In this document: positions 7,859-14,039 of the stretch, in pieces | How positions within the stretch are numbered: position 1 is the stretch's first letter | Layout of the letters: the number at the start of each line of letters is the position of its first letter | Source of the DNA: Flavobacteriales bacterium | Lineage (GTDB): Bacteria > Bacteroidota > Bacteroidia > Flavobacteriales > Flavobacteriaceae | Assembly: GCA_027039975.1 (NCBI GenBank) | Contig: JALWFE010000055.1 | Coordinates: 1-40,664 of the forward strand | Reading direction: 5' to 3' | Length of the DNA: 40,664 nt | The notes under the pieces: model-generated | Database searches by the model: none | Told to the model about the DNA's origin: nothing | The model's input: only the letters and a program-made list of their open reading frames with translations | Program-made: the position numbers and the translations under genes

Positions 7859-8623
7859 TTAATTTTTTTGTTGTCTTATTTTTTTAAAGAATGGTAAATA
7901 ATGTTGCAAACGTTCTTGTATCATATCCGTAACACCGTTACCGGTCAAAGTTGCTCCCGAAATAGCATCGACTTCGTGGTCTTCTTTGTCGTTATTTTCA
8001 GGGTCTTTATTGCCTTTTAACAGGGTAATCCCTTTGAACGAGCCGTCTTTGTCAAAGATTTTTTCACCCACAAACTGCTTTTCAAACCATTTTTTAGTGA
8101 TTTCGGCTCCCAAACCGGGCGTTTCACCTTTATGGCCGAATTTTACCCCTTTAACCGTGTTGGCATCTTCTTCCAAGGCGATATAGCCCCAGATATCGTC
8201 CCACAAACCTTTACCGTACAGCGGTATTACATAGTATTTTTTTCCATCTACATCACCGATAAAAATAGGAAAACGTTGTTCATTTTCCGGTTTTTTTATC
8301 TCGGTTTTCATGTTGATATCAAAAGCTTTGACACTCTTGTCCACACTACCGTCCGCCTTAAGGGCATATTGTTTGTTAAAATATTTATTGAAATAAGTTT
8401 CAATAAGTTTATAATTGAGCGCTTTGCCTTCGGCAATGGCTTTTTGGGTTAGAGCTTCATCGTCCAGACCGATAGTGTACATAATATCGGTCATTTTTTC
8501 TTGTCTTTTATTTCGTTCTTGTGCCGGTTTCAGTATCATTACCGCCAATGCCAGTAAAACGGCAGATACGGTTACCACAACGGCTGCAAATAAAATCGTG
8601 TAAATGTTACTGTTTCTATCCAT
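7859..8623 (-). CDS. nqrC: Na+-translocating NADH:quinone reductase subunit C
   Basis: NqrC carries a covalently bound FMN. The 254 residues start with one transmembrane helix (about residues 12-31), followed by a periplasmic FMN-binding domain. The flavinylation site is DAISGATLT with Thr225 as the attachment residue. This fits the ApbE recognition pattern D-x-x-S/T-G-A-T exactly, so an ApbE flavin transferase should be encoded elsewhere in the genome (none is in this window). GKGLWDDIWGYIAL and GETPGLGAEI are typical family motifs. The gene sits 12 bases from nqrB and 6 from nqrD. Confidence 0.97.
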   Translation of the reverse strand: MDRNSNIYTILFAAVVVTVSAVLLALAVMILKPAQERNKRQEKMTDIMYTIGLDDEALTQKAIAEGKALNYKLIETYFNKYFNKQYALKADGSVDKSVKAFDINMKTEIKKPENEQRFPIFIGDVDGKKYYVIPLYGKGLWDDIWGYIALEEDANTVKGVKFGHKGETPGLGAEITKKWFEKQFVGEKIFDKDGSFKGITLLKGNKDPENNDKEDHEVDAISGATLTGNGVTDMIQERLQHYLPFFKKIRQQKN

Positions 8624-8635
8624 AATAATAATGTA

Positions 8636-9784
8636 TTAAGCCGTTTGTTTTTCCAATCTTTTCATTCTTTTCTTGATATTGGCTTGCACCACGTAGTAGT
8701 CAATAGTAGGCGCAATGACGTTCATCAACAGAATGGCCAACATCACGCCTTCGGGATAAGCCGGATTAAATACTCTTACCAGTATGGCAAATACCCCGAT
8801 TAAGAAGCCGTAAATCCATTTACCTTTGCGGGTTTGGGCTGCCGTTACCGGGTCGGTAGCCATAAAGACAATTCCGAATGCCAAACCGCCGACCAGTAGA
8901 TGTTGCCACCAAGGCAATTGCATTAAGGTATTAGCGCCCCAAAGGTTGAAGATAAATGCCATCAATGCGGCACCGGCAAAACCGGACAACATGATACGCC
9001 AGCTACCGACTTTGGTCAGTAATAGCAAAGCGGCTCCAATTAGAATCATCAATACCGATGTTTCTCCGACACTACCCGGAATGGTTCCGAAAAACATGTC
9101 TTTCCAGGTATAAGCAATCTGTTGTCCTTGTCCCAATGCCCCTAAAATAGTTTCGCCCGAATAAGCATCGGCATGTTCGGGTTTGGGAATCCACACTTCG
9201 TTTCCGGACATAAAACTGGGATAGGCAAAAAACGCAAATGCTCTGGCAACCAATGCCGGATTGACAATGTTCATACCCGTGCCTCCGAAAACTTCTTTGC
9301 CGATAATCACCGCGAAAGCAACAGAAACCGCCAAAATCCACAAAGGAATGGTAACCGGCATAATCAATGGTATCAATAATCCTGTAACCAAATAACCTTC
9401 GTTGACATCGTGACCACGCAGGATGGCAAAATAAAATTCGATACCTAATCCCACGACATATGAGACGATAATCATCGGTAAAACTTTCCAAAATCCATAG
9501 ACAAAAGCATCCCAATTGGTAAACTCAGTGCCGGCTTGTTGAAAATATTGATAGCCGACATTCCACATGCCGAAAATTGTAGCGGGGATCAGGGCCAATA
9601 CCACTGTGAACATCACTCGTTTCAAATCGACAGCATCGCGGATATGAGCCCCCCTTTTGGTTGTTTCTCCCGGCGTAAACATAAATGTATAAAGCGCCAT
9701 ATAAGCGGGATAGTATTTCTCATACTTCCCACCTTCGAGAAACAAATGTTCGTATTTATTAAAAAACTTTTCTAAAACTTTCAT
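8636..9784 (-). CDS. nqrB: Na+-translocating NADH:quinone reductase subunit B
   Basis: NqrB is the large membrane subunit that binds riboflavin and a covalent FMN and is central to sodium transport. The 382 residues have about ten hydrophobic segments. Conserved stretches include NPALVARAFAFFAYP (175-189) and the C-terminal MNVIAPTIDYYVVQANIKKR. The FMN attachment site, normally D-x-x-S-G-A-T, reads DAYSGET here (206-212): Thr212 is kept but the Ala is replaced by Glu211 (codon GAA). In other respects the protein is complete. A roughly 450-base repeat region separates it from nqrA, so its transcription may depend on read-through or on a second promoter. It is 12 bases from nqrC. Confidence 0.96.
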   Translation of the reverse strand: MKVLEKFFNKYEHLFLEGGKYEKYYPAYMALYTFMFTPGETTKRGAHIRDAVDLKRVMFTVVLALIPATIFGMWNVGYQYFQQAGTEFTNWDAFVYGFWKVLPMIIVSYVVGLGIEFYFAILRGHDVNEGYLVTGLLIPLIMPVTIPLWILAVSVAFAVIIGKEVFGGTGMNIVNPALVARAFAFFAYPSFMSGNEVWIPKPEHADAYSGETILGALGQGQQIAYTWKDMFFGTIPGSVGETSVLMILIGAALLLLTKVGSWRIMLSGFAGAALMAFIFNLWGANTLMQLPWWQHLLVGGLAFGIVFMATDPVTAAQTRKGKWIYGFLIGVFAILVRVFNPAYPEGVMLAILLMNVIAPTIDYYVVQANIKKRMKRLEKQTA

Positions 9785-9856
9785 TTAAATATATATTTAC
9801 GTTTTTATGTTTGTTTTTATTTAAGTCTAACATTCAACATTATAAACCTTTAACTT

Positions 9857-9884
9857 TTAACTTTTAACTTTTAACTATAATAAT
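9857..9884. repeat. CTTTTAA heptamer tandem array
   Basis: Three to four copies of AACTTTT in tandem (the complement of the GTTAAAA units seen elsewhere), preceded by one degenerate copy (AACCTTT). It belongs to the same dispersed heptamer family as the arrays at 1712, 4945, 24882 and 35261. Confidence 0.65.
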
Positions 9885-9888
9885 GTCA

Positions 9889-9905
9889 CCCCTTCGGGGT
9901 TTTTA
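9889..9905 (+). terminator. Small ACCCC-TTC-GGGGT hairpin with T-run
   Basis: A 5-bp GC-rich stem with a 3-base loop is followed by TTTTAT on the plus strand. No plus-strand gene precedes it, so it is more likely part of the repeat block than a working terminator. In the nqr direction it could only cause pausing. Confidence 0.3.
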
Positions 9906-10018
9906 TGGTAATTTTTACTGTTATCATCTACTAACAGGACTCCCCTAACGAGGCTTAATGGTTGTTTTTTCATTATATGTATTTCTACTAACGGGTCGCT
10001 CCTAACGGAGCTTGATAA
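9905..10018. repeat. Two tandem copies of a 57-base unit
   Basis: TCTACTAACAGGACTCCCCT (from 9927) and TCTACTAACGGGTCGCTCCT (from 9984) begin two aligned units with a period of 57 bases. Both continue with CTAACG or TAACGG and then AGGCTTAAT or GAGCTTGAT. The second contains a GCTCC-TAAC-GGAGC hairpin. No coding potential is seen. Confidence 0.6.
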
Positions 10019-10043
10019 AATCTAAAATCGTTAATCGCTTGCC

Positions 10044-10096
10044 CGTCCTGATTTTTGTTATCTTTTCGAGTCAACCTATTTCATGACAAGTCATAG
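10044..10096 (-). repeat. Imperfect palindromic element, copy 2 (inverted)
   Basis: The minus strand reads CTATGACTTG, then ATGAAATAGGTTGACTC, then AACAAAAATCAGGACG. This matches copy 1 at 4993-5050 with several substitutions and a short gap, in the opposite orientation. The two copies are about 5 kb apart and flank nqrBCDEF, leaving nqrA outside. Confidence 0.6.
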
Positions 10097-10108
10097 TATC
10101 GAAGTGAC

Positions 10109-10145
10109 CATTCCTCACTCCTCATTCCTCACTCCTCATTTCCTC
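10109..10145. repeat. 14-base tandem repeat (CATTCCTCACTCCT)
   Basis: Two exact copies of CATTCCTCACTCCT (10109-10122 and 10123-10136) and a partial third (CATTTCCTCA) lie between the inverted element and the nqrA 3' end. Confidence 0.7.
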
Positions 10146-10237
10146 AATTTACAAGACGAAAATACGGTATGAACTAATAAACTCTTATCAAAAAAAGTAA
10201 TATTCTATGAACCGCAACTTTTAACTTTCAACTATAC

Positions 10238-11575
10238 TTAACCCATTTCAACTTGCATAATGTCCAGGCCTTTTCTGATGAGTTCTTGTGTGTCTATTTT
10301 AGATGAGCTGATATAGTCCAACAAAGCAAAATCTTCGGGAGCGACTTCCAAGATACCTAATTGTTCCATTTTTTCTACATCGCCTGTCAAAGCGGCTTTG
10401 AGCAAATGAACCGGATAAATATCTAAGGGCATCACAGATTCGTACTCTTCGTTCATGACAAATGCCCGTTCTTCACCATACAAACTGGCATCCAAATCGA
10501 GTTCTTTCGGAGTCAAACCGAAATTGTAAAAACTTTTCCGATTTTTACCAAAGAATGGTAACCAACCCATAAATTTCGGTTTGTTTCCCAAAGGAATAAC
10601 CGTAATTTCGTTATCGTAAAAATTGAGAAATTTGTCTTTGGTAATATCAGCACCGGTTAAGACATTTCCACTGATGATACGGGAATCACCATCTTTTAGT
10701 TTGTCTTTTAAGAAACTTGACAAACCGGCCCCGGGTTTTATATTGTAATACATAGGCTCTTTAACTTGCGAACCGGCAAGGGCTACAGTCCGGAAGGGAT
10801 TGTAATGTCCGGTTTCAAAAAATTCACCGATGAGGGCCACATCAGCCGGATTAATCGTCCAAATGCGATCACCTTTACTGATAGGTTCAAATTTTTCAAT
10901 ACTGACACTTACATTACCAACCGGATGCGGCCCAAAAGCTTTAATGATTTCAACATCCGGAAGTTTATAAAAGTCCGTTGCCGTTTCACCGTTAACGATG
11001 ACATAGACTTTGCCTTCTGTTAATTTTTTGACGGTTTTGAGGCCGTTTTCAAAGGTTTTCATTTTATTTTTCAGAGCAAAGGCGTAATCCACTCCCAAAG
11101 GGGCCGAATCGAAAGTGGAAATAAATATGGCTTTCGGCCGGTCATCGGGATGGGCAATAATGTCGTAAGGGCGTTGCTTGATAGTGGCAAACAGACCGCT
11201 TTCCAGAAGTAAATTCAAAATTTGTTCTCTCGACAAAATTTCGGGTTTGGCAGTATTAAATTGTTTAAAAGTATCCGTATCGTCTGCTTTGATAACAATT
11301 TTTAATATTTTTCGTTTATGACCGCGAATGATATCTTCAATCACACCGCTTACCGGAGCGGTAAATTTTATCCTGTCAATATATTTATGATAAAATAACG
11401 GGTCGCCGGCATGCACATGTTCTCCCTGTTTGACGGTTAAACGCGGATTAATACCATAAAATTCAACCGGTTTGACAACATATTTTTCAGAACGGGGCGC
11501 ATCGGCAATTTTAAAAGCTGGTTTGCCTTTCAAATTAATGTTCAAACCTCTTGATATTTTGATTTGTTTAGACAT
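10238..11575 (-). CDS. nqrA: Na+-translocating NADH:quinone reductase subunit A
   Basis: NqrA is the cytoplasmic, membrane-associated subunit of the sodium pump that is implicated in quinone binding. The 445 residues begin with the characteristic KISRGLNINLKGKP and continue with a biotin-carrier-like hairpin region (VKQGEHVHAGDPLFY, about 68-82). A central alpha/beta domain follows, including HPVGNVSVSIE, the family's AFGPHPVGN motif. The length and motifs are normal. It is the first nqr gene on the minus strand and has its own TAAATTTG box upstream. Its stop is followed by a 453-base repeat block rather than directly by nqrB. Confidence 0.96.
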   Translation of the reverse strand: MSKQIKISRGLNINLKGKPAFKIADAPRSEKYVVKPVEFYGINPRLTVKQGEHVHAGDPLFYHKYIDRIKFTAPVSGVIEDIIRGHKRKILKIVIKADDTDTFKQFNTAKPEILSREQILNLLLESGLFATIKQRPYDIIAHPDDRPKAIFISTFDSAPLGVDYAFALKNKMKTFENGLKTVKKLTEGKVYVIVNGETATDFYKLPDVEIIKAFGPHPVGNVSVSIEKFEPISKGDRIWTINPADVALIGEFFETGHYNPFRTVALAGSQVKEPMYYNIKPGAGLSSFLKDKLKDGDSRIISGNVLTGADITKDKFLNFYDNEITVIPLGNKPKFMGWLPFFGKNRKSFYNFGLTPKELDLDASLYGEERAFVMNEEYESVMPLDIYPVHLLKAALTGDVEKMEQLGILEVAPEDFALLDYISSSKIDTQELIRKGLDIMQVEMG

Positions 11576-11613
11576 AATGATTGAATGTTTTCTCTATTTT
11601 CTTGAATAACACG

Positions 11614-11621
11614 CAAATTTA
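11614..11621 (-). promoter_or_regulatory. nqrA -7 promoter box (TAAATTTG)
   Basis: The minus strand reads TAAATTTG, an exact TAnnTTTG match, 38 bases before the nqrA ATG. The -33 half is degenerate (TTTTAG). Confidence 0.5.
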
Positions 11622-11678
11622 TAAAAATATGGTTTACTAAAACTGATATTTCTCTTTTTATTTTTTTATTTTTGCACG

Positions 11679-11697
11679 GACGATGCAATGCATCGTC
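11679..11697. repeat. GACGATGCA palindrome
   Basis: Arms GACGATGCA and TGCATCGTC pair perfectly (9 bp) around one central base. It shares the GACG...CGTC(T) frame with the palindromes after nqrF. Confidence 0.6.
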
Positions 11698-11819
11698 TAG
11701 TTAAAAGTTCATAAAGTTTGTAAAGTTATAAAGTTCGTAACGAGTTATAAGTAATAAGTTGAATAGTTGAAAATAGTAAATAAGATTTTTCTCCCTACTT
11801 TCGTAGGGTTGTAATGATA

Positions 11820-11970
11820 GCGGTTGTCATTCCGACAGAGCGAGGAGGTACGAGGAGCGACAGCCTGTCCCGTATCCGAAGGGAACGGGAAGGAATCTCA
11901 ACATTAAAGAAAATAGATTTCTCCTCACTCCTTCGTCGTTCGTTCGAAATGACAGAACCTGACAACCGGT
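11820..11970. repeat. MITE-like imperfect inverted-repeat element
   Basis: The outer arms CGGTTGTC and GACAACCGG and the inner arms GTCATTCCGA and TCGAAATGAC (9 of 10 pairing) enclose about 120 bases with GAGGAGG/CTCCTC-like internal pairing. This resembles an intergenic element common in Bacteroidota (GTCATTnCGA ... TCGnAATGAC). A minus-strand reading frame across it is an artefact of the repeat. No target-site duplication is obvious. Confidence 0.6.
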
Positions 11971-12083
11971 AATGCAGAATCAAAGGTCGCTGAGTACCAC
12001 GACGAAGGAGTGGTGTACCAAAGCGCCGACAATCAAATAACCAAACAACCAAAAATTTAAAATTAGATTTTAGAAATTAGAAT

Positions 12084-12123
12084 TATCACCGGACACCGAA
12101 CATCGGACATCGGACATCCGACA
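12084..12123. repeat. Short ATCGGAC tandem repeat
   Basis: Units of about seven bases (CCGGACA, CCGAACA, TCGGACA, TCGGACA, TCCGACA) repeat five times with small changes, 40 bases before the CBS-protein gene. Confidence 0.5.
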
Positions 12124-12162
12124 ATCAAATAACCGATTAACCATATCACCAAATAAACAAAC

Positions 12163-12819
12163 ATGCTAAACATCCCAATTTACAAATTCAAAGCCTTTGC
12201 CTTTAACGACACAATCGACACCTTGATAGATACCTGTCATCATTACGGATTCAGTCATTTGTCTGTGGTTGAAAAAGGAATTTATCGCGGTATGGTGCGT
12301 TGTGACGATTTAATGGCAATTAAAAACAAACGGGATACTTTACAGACACATAAGCATTTGCTGGAAAAAGAATATTTGTCCGACCGGATGAATTGGACAG
12401 AGACATTATCCGTTTTGATGCGAAACGAAGCCAATGTTATGGGCGTATTGGATTTGTCGGGAAAATATATCGGTATCCGTTTGTTGGATGATATTTTGGA
12501 TTTGTTGACTGAAAAAACTTTCGTAAACAATCGTGGTTATTTATTGGTTGTCAGTAAATTAACAACCGATTTCAGTATCAGTGAAGTGGCACAAATCATC
12601 GAATCCGACGGGGGAAAAATTTTAGGAATTTTGGTCAATGAAACCGGAGAGAATACCGAAGTGGAAATAAAAATCGATACGGATGATATCAATGAAATCA
12701 TCCAAAGTTTTCGCCGGTACGATTACCGCATTATCAGCCAGATGGAAGAAGATATGCACTTGCAAGAGCTCAAAGAACATTCTGATTTTTTGAGGCGGTA
12801 TTTGGAGATGGGGAGTTAG
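12163..12819 (+). CDS. CBS-domain protein with a C-terminal ACT-like region
   Basis: This 218-residue cytoplasmic protein has a pair of CBS domains over residues 1-125. Segments such as FSHLSVVEKGIYRGMVRCDD and MGVLDLSGKYIGIRLLDDIL fit the CBS beta-beta-alpha pattern. A probable ACT-like sensory domain follows (GYLLVVSKLTTDFSISEVAQ, then GGKILGILVNETGENTEVEI). AcuB-like proteins have this architecture. CBS pairs usually bind adenosyl ligands, but no partner enzyme is fused. In many Flavobacteriia such a gene precedes NAD kinase; here it is followed by the convergent XrtF pair instead, so its target cannot be read from context. The start is the first ATG, and no RBS or promoter box is evident. 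Confidence 0.75.
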   Translation: MLNIPIYKFKAFAFNDTIDTLIDTCHHYGFSHLSVVEKGIYRGMVRCDDLMAIKNKRDTLQTHKHLLEKEYLSDRMNWTETLSVLMRNEANVMGVLDLSGKYIGIRLLDDILDLLTEKTFVNNRGYLLVVSKLTTDFSISEVAQIIESDGGKILGILVNETGENTEVEIKIDTDDINEIIQSFRRYDYRIISQMEEDMHLQELKEHSDFLRRYLEMGS

Positions 12820-12893
12820 TAGCAAGTAGAAACAAAAAAATGTTTTTTCATTTTAAAATTAAAAAAGATAATTAGCTTTGTTTTCATAATTGT

Positions 12894-12932
12894 AAAAAAA
12901 AATGCTGTCAAATTTTTGGTAGCCGTTTTTAT
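12894..12932. terminator. Possible shared terminator between convergent genes
   Basis: An imperfect hairpin (A-run, TGCTGTC ... GGTAGCCG, T-run) lies between the CBS-protein gene and the XrtF-partner gene and has runs of A or T on both sides. The stem needs one bulge and wobble pairs. Confidence 0.35.
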
Positions 12933-12936
12933 TTTT

Positions 12937-13368
12937 TTAATCCAAGGTGTTTTGATACCATAATGCCGGAAATAACAAAAACAACAAAAGCGGTTGTATC
13001 ATAAAACGCCGTGTGTAAAACAAAAACAGATATTGTCCTGATTGATAATTTTGAAGCGCTATATACATTAAACTTATACCAATGATAAAAGTCGCTGTGT
13101 AAATCAAAAATAAAAATTTTAACAATCCTGTTTGTTTAAAATACAGATAAATGATAGCGATACTCAACACTGCATTGAGCCAATATCTAACACTGTCTAT
13201 CAAAAGTGTTTTTATAATAGAAGTGTCGGGTAAATCATTATTTAAGTAATCATGTTGAAAAAAGGCAATTAAGCCATCGTCAAAAAAATGTTTTTCAAAA
13301 AAGCGTATGGCAATCAACAGAATAAGGGCAATACTGGCTATAATATGTTTCTGATAACTCTTACTCAT
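12937..13368 (-). CDS. Exosortase F system-associated protein
   Basis: This small polytopic membrane protein matches the family that accompanies XrtF in Flavobacteriia. The C-terminal signature is YTRRFMIQPLLLFLLFPALWYQ. I place the start at the ATG at 13366-13368 (MSKSYQKH..., 143 residues). A longer reading from a TTG at 13383 is possible but less likely, because the ATG overlaps the xrtF stop by 8 bases (ATGAGTAA), a typical coupled arrangement. About four membrane helices are visible. Its biochemical role is unknown; the strict pairing suggests it assists the exosortase or handles its substrate. Confidence 0.8.
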   Translation of the reverse strand: MSKSYQKHIIASIALILLIAIRFFEKHFFDDGLIAFFQHDYLNNDLPDTSIIKTLLIDSVRYWLNAVLSIAIIYLYFKQTGLLKFLFLIYTATFIIGISLMYIALQNYQSGQYLFLFYTRRFMIQPLLLFLLFPALWYQNTLD

Positions 13369-13882
13369 GATATTTGAGAACAAAATAGAGCCATAAAATG
13401 ATAACGAAACCGTAAATCATTGCCGGAAATATGATGCGGTGTGCCACGTCTTGATATTGTGGAAAAGCATACAGGATATAACCCAGAAAGACAATTCGTA
13501 ATAAATTGAATATAAAAATCAATATACTGCCCATAAGGGCGAAAGTCAATGTTTTTTTTAGATTTTTACCGAAACTCAGTACAAAAGCCATAAACATGAT
13601 AATCACACTTATTGACGTGCAACCTTCTACTATCCGTGCGACATATTGCCCTTTGACAATTAATTTTAAACCGGGTTCGGTTTTAATTGGAACACTCTGC
13701 ACGTTTATGCCGAGGATATTGTAAATACCGGAAACCAATTTTCCAACCCAAATCGTAATGATGTCAGTTTGATTTTGAAAAAAAGACAAATAAAAATTAT
13801 AAACCGTTACTAAAACAACATAAATCAACACAAACTTGCCGATAAATTTCAGAGTGGGGTAGTATGTTTTGAGGGTGGACAT
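13361..13882 (-). CDS. xrtF: Exosortase family protein XrtF
   Basis: Exosortases are membrane cysteine proteases/transpeptidases that process C-terminal sorting signals. This 173-residue protein keeps the three catalytic positions of the family: Cys88 in VEGCTSIS, Arg129 in FNLLRIVFLG and His148 in DVAHRIIFPA. They are spread across about five hydrophobic helices. Its short length and coupling to the associated gene identify the flavobacterial XrtF branch. Transcription probably starts from a TAATTTTG box 29 bases upstream. No protein with an obvious PEP-CTERM-like tail is present in this window, so the substrate is not visible here. Confidence 0.88.
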   Translation of the reverse strand: MSTLKTYYPTLKFIGKFVLIYVVLVTVYNFYLSFFQNQTDIITIWVGKLVSGIYNILGINVQSVPIKTEPGLKLIVKGQYVARIVEGCTSISVIIMFMAFVLSFGKNLKKTLTFALMGSILIFIFNLLRIVFLGYILYAFPQYQDVAHRIIFPAMIYGFVIILWLYFVLKYHE

Positions 13883-13910
13883 GTAATTTGCCTTGCAACG
13901 GTTATTGATA

Positions 13911-13918
13911 CAAAATTA
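13911..13918 (-). promoter_or_regulatory. xrtF -7 promoter box (TAATTTTG)
   Basis: The minus strand reads TAATTTTG, an exact TAnnTTTG match, 28 bases before the xrtF ATG. Confidence 0.45.
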
Positions 13919-14016
13919 AGCAATTTGTTTTATTTGTTTTTTTTATTGGGTTCCGGAGGATATTTTGAGGATACTATTTTGAATAAAAATGCATAAAAAA
14001 TGTAACAAATTTTTTA

Positions 14017-14024
14017 TAACTTTG
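14017..14024 (+). promoter_or_regulatory. TonB-receptor -7 promoter box (TAACTTTG)
   Basis: TAACTTTG matches TAnnTTTG and lies just 15 bases before the ATG at 14040. Because it sits inside the longer reading frame that opens at 13989, it argues that 14040 is the true start. Confidence 0.5.
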
Positions 14025-14039
14025 ACAAAAACTAATGTG

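Larger units (their letters stand above)
9785..10237. other. Repeat-filled interruption between nqrA and nqrB
   Basis: These 453 bases contain no gene. From left to right they hold a CTTTTAA heptamer array (9857-9884), a small ACCCC/GGGGT hairpin, a 57-base tandem duplication, the inverted copy of the palindromic element, and a 14-base tandem repeat. Na+-NQR genes are normally contiguous, so this is an insertion or expansion inside the cluster. I saw no clear TAnnTTTG box on the minus strand just ahead of nqrB. Confidence 0.6.
11576..12162. other. Gene-free repeat block between nqrA and the CBS-domain gene
   Basis: This divergent 587-base gap holds the nqrA promoter box, a GACGATGCA palindrome and degenerate heptamer units (11700-11775). 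It also contains a 150-base imperfect inverted-repeat element, a 17-base direct repeat (CCGACAATCAAATAACC at 12026-12042 and 12118-12134) and a short ATCGGAC tandem repeat. I found no TAnnTTTG box for the CBS gene. Confidence 0.6.

Noticed and set aside
7986-8452. Two plus-strand frames opposite nqrC
   Set aside because: They are shadows of a strongly conserved gene. Their translations resemble low-complexity membrane stretches only because the opposite strand does.
9072-9515. A 147-codon antisense-frame ORF within nqrB
   Set aside because: It is on the same strand but in another frame of nqrB, with an implausible Cys- and Arg-rich translation, so it is a shadow.
9785-10237. A riboswitch or small RNA in the nqrA-nqrB gap
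   Set aside because: The hairpins belong to tandem repeats, and I see no conserved aptamer such as the FMN (RFN) element.
11795-12052. An 85-codon minus-strand frame over the repeat block next to nqrA
   Set aside because: It runs through the MITE-like inverted repeat and gives an arginine- and serine-rich translation. It is the kind of false gene often called on this element, with no motif or RBS.
13989-14039. Seventeen extra N-terminal codons of the TonB receptor
   Set aside because: They precede the signal peptide and overlap a TAACTTTG promoter box. The ATG at 14040 is the better start.
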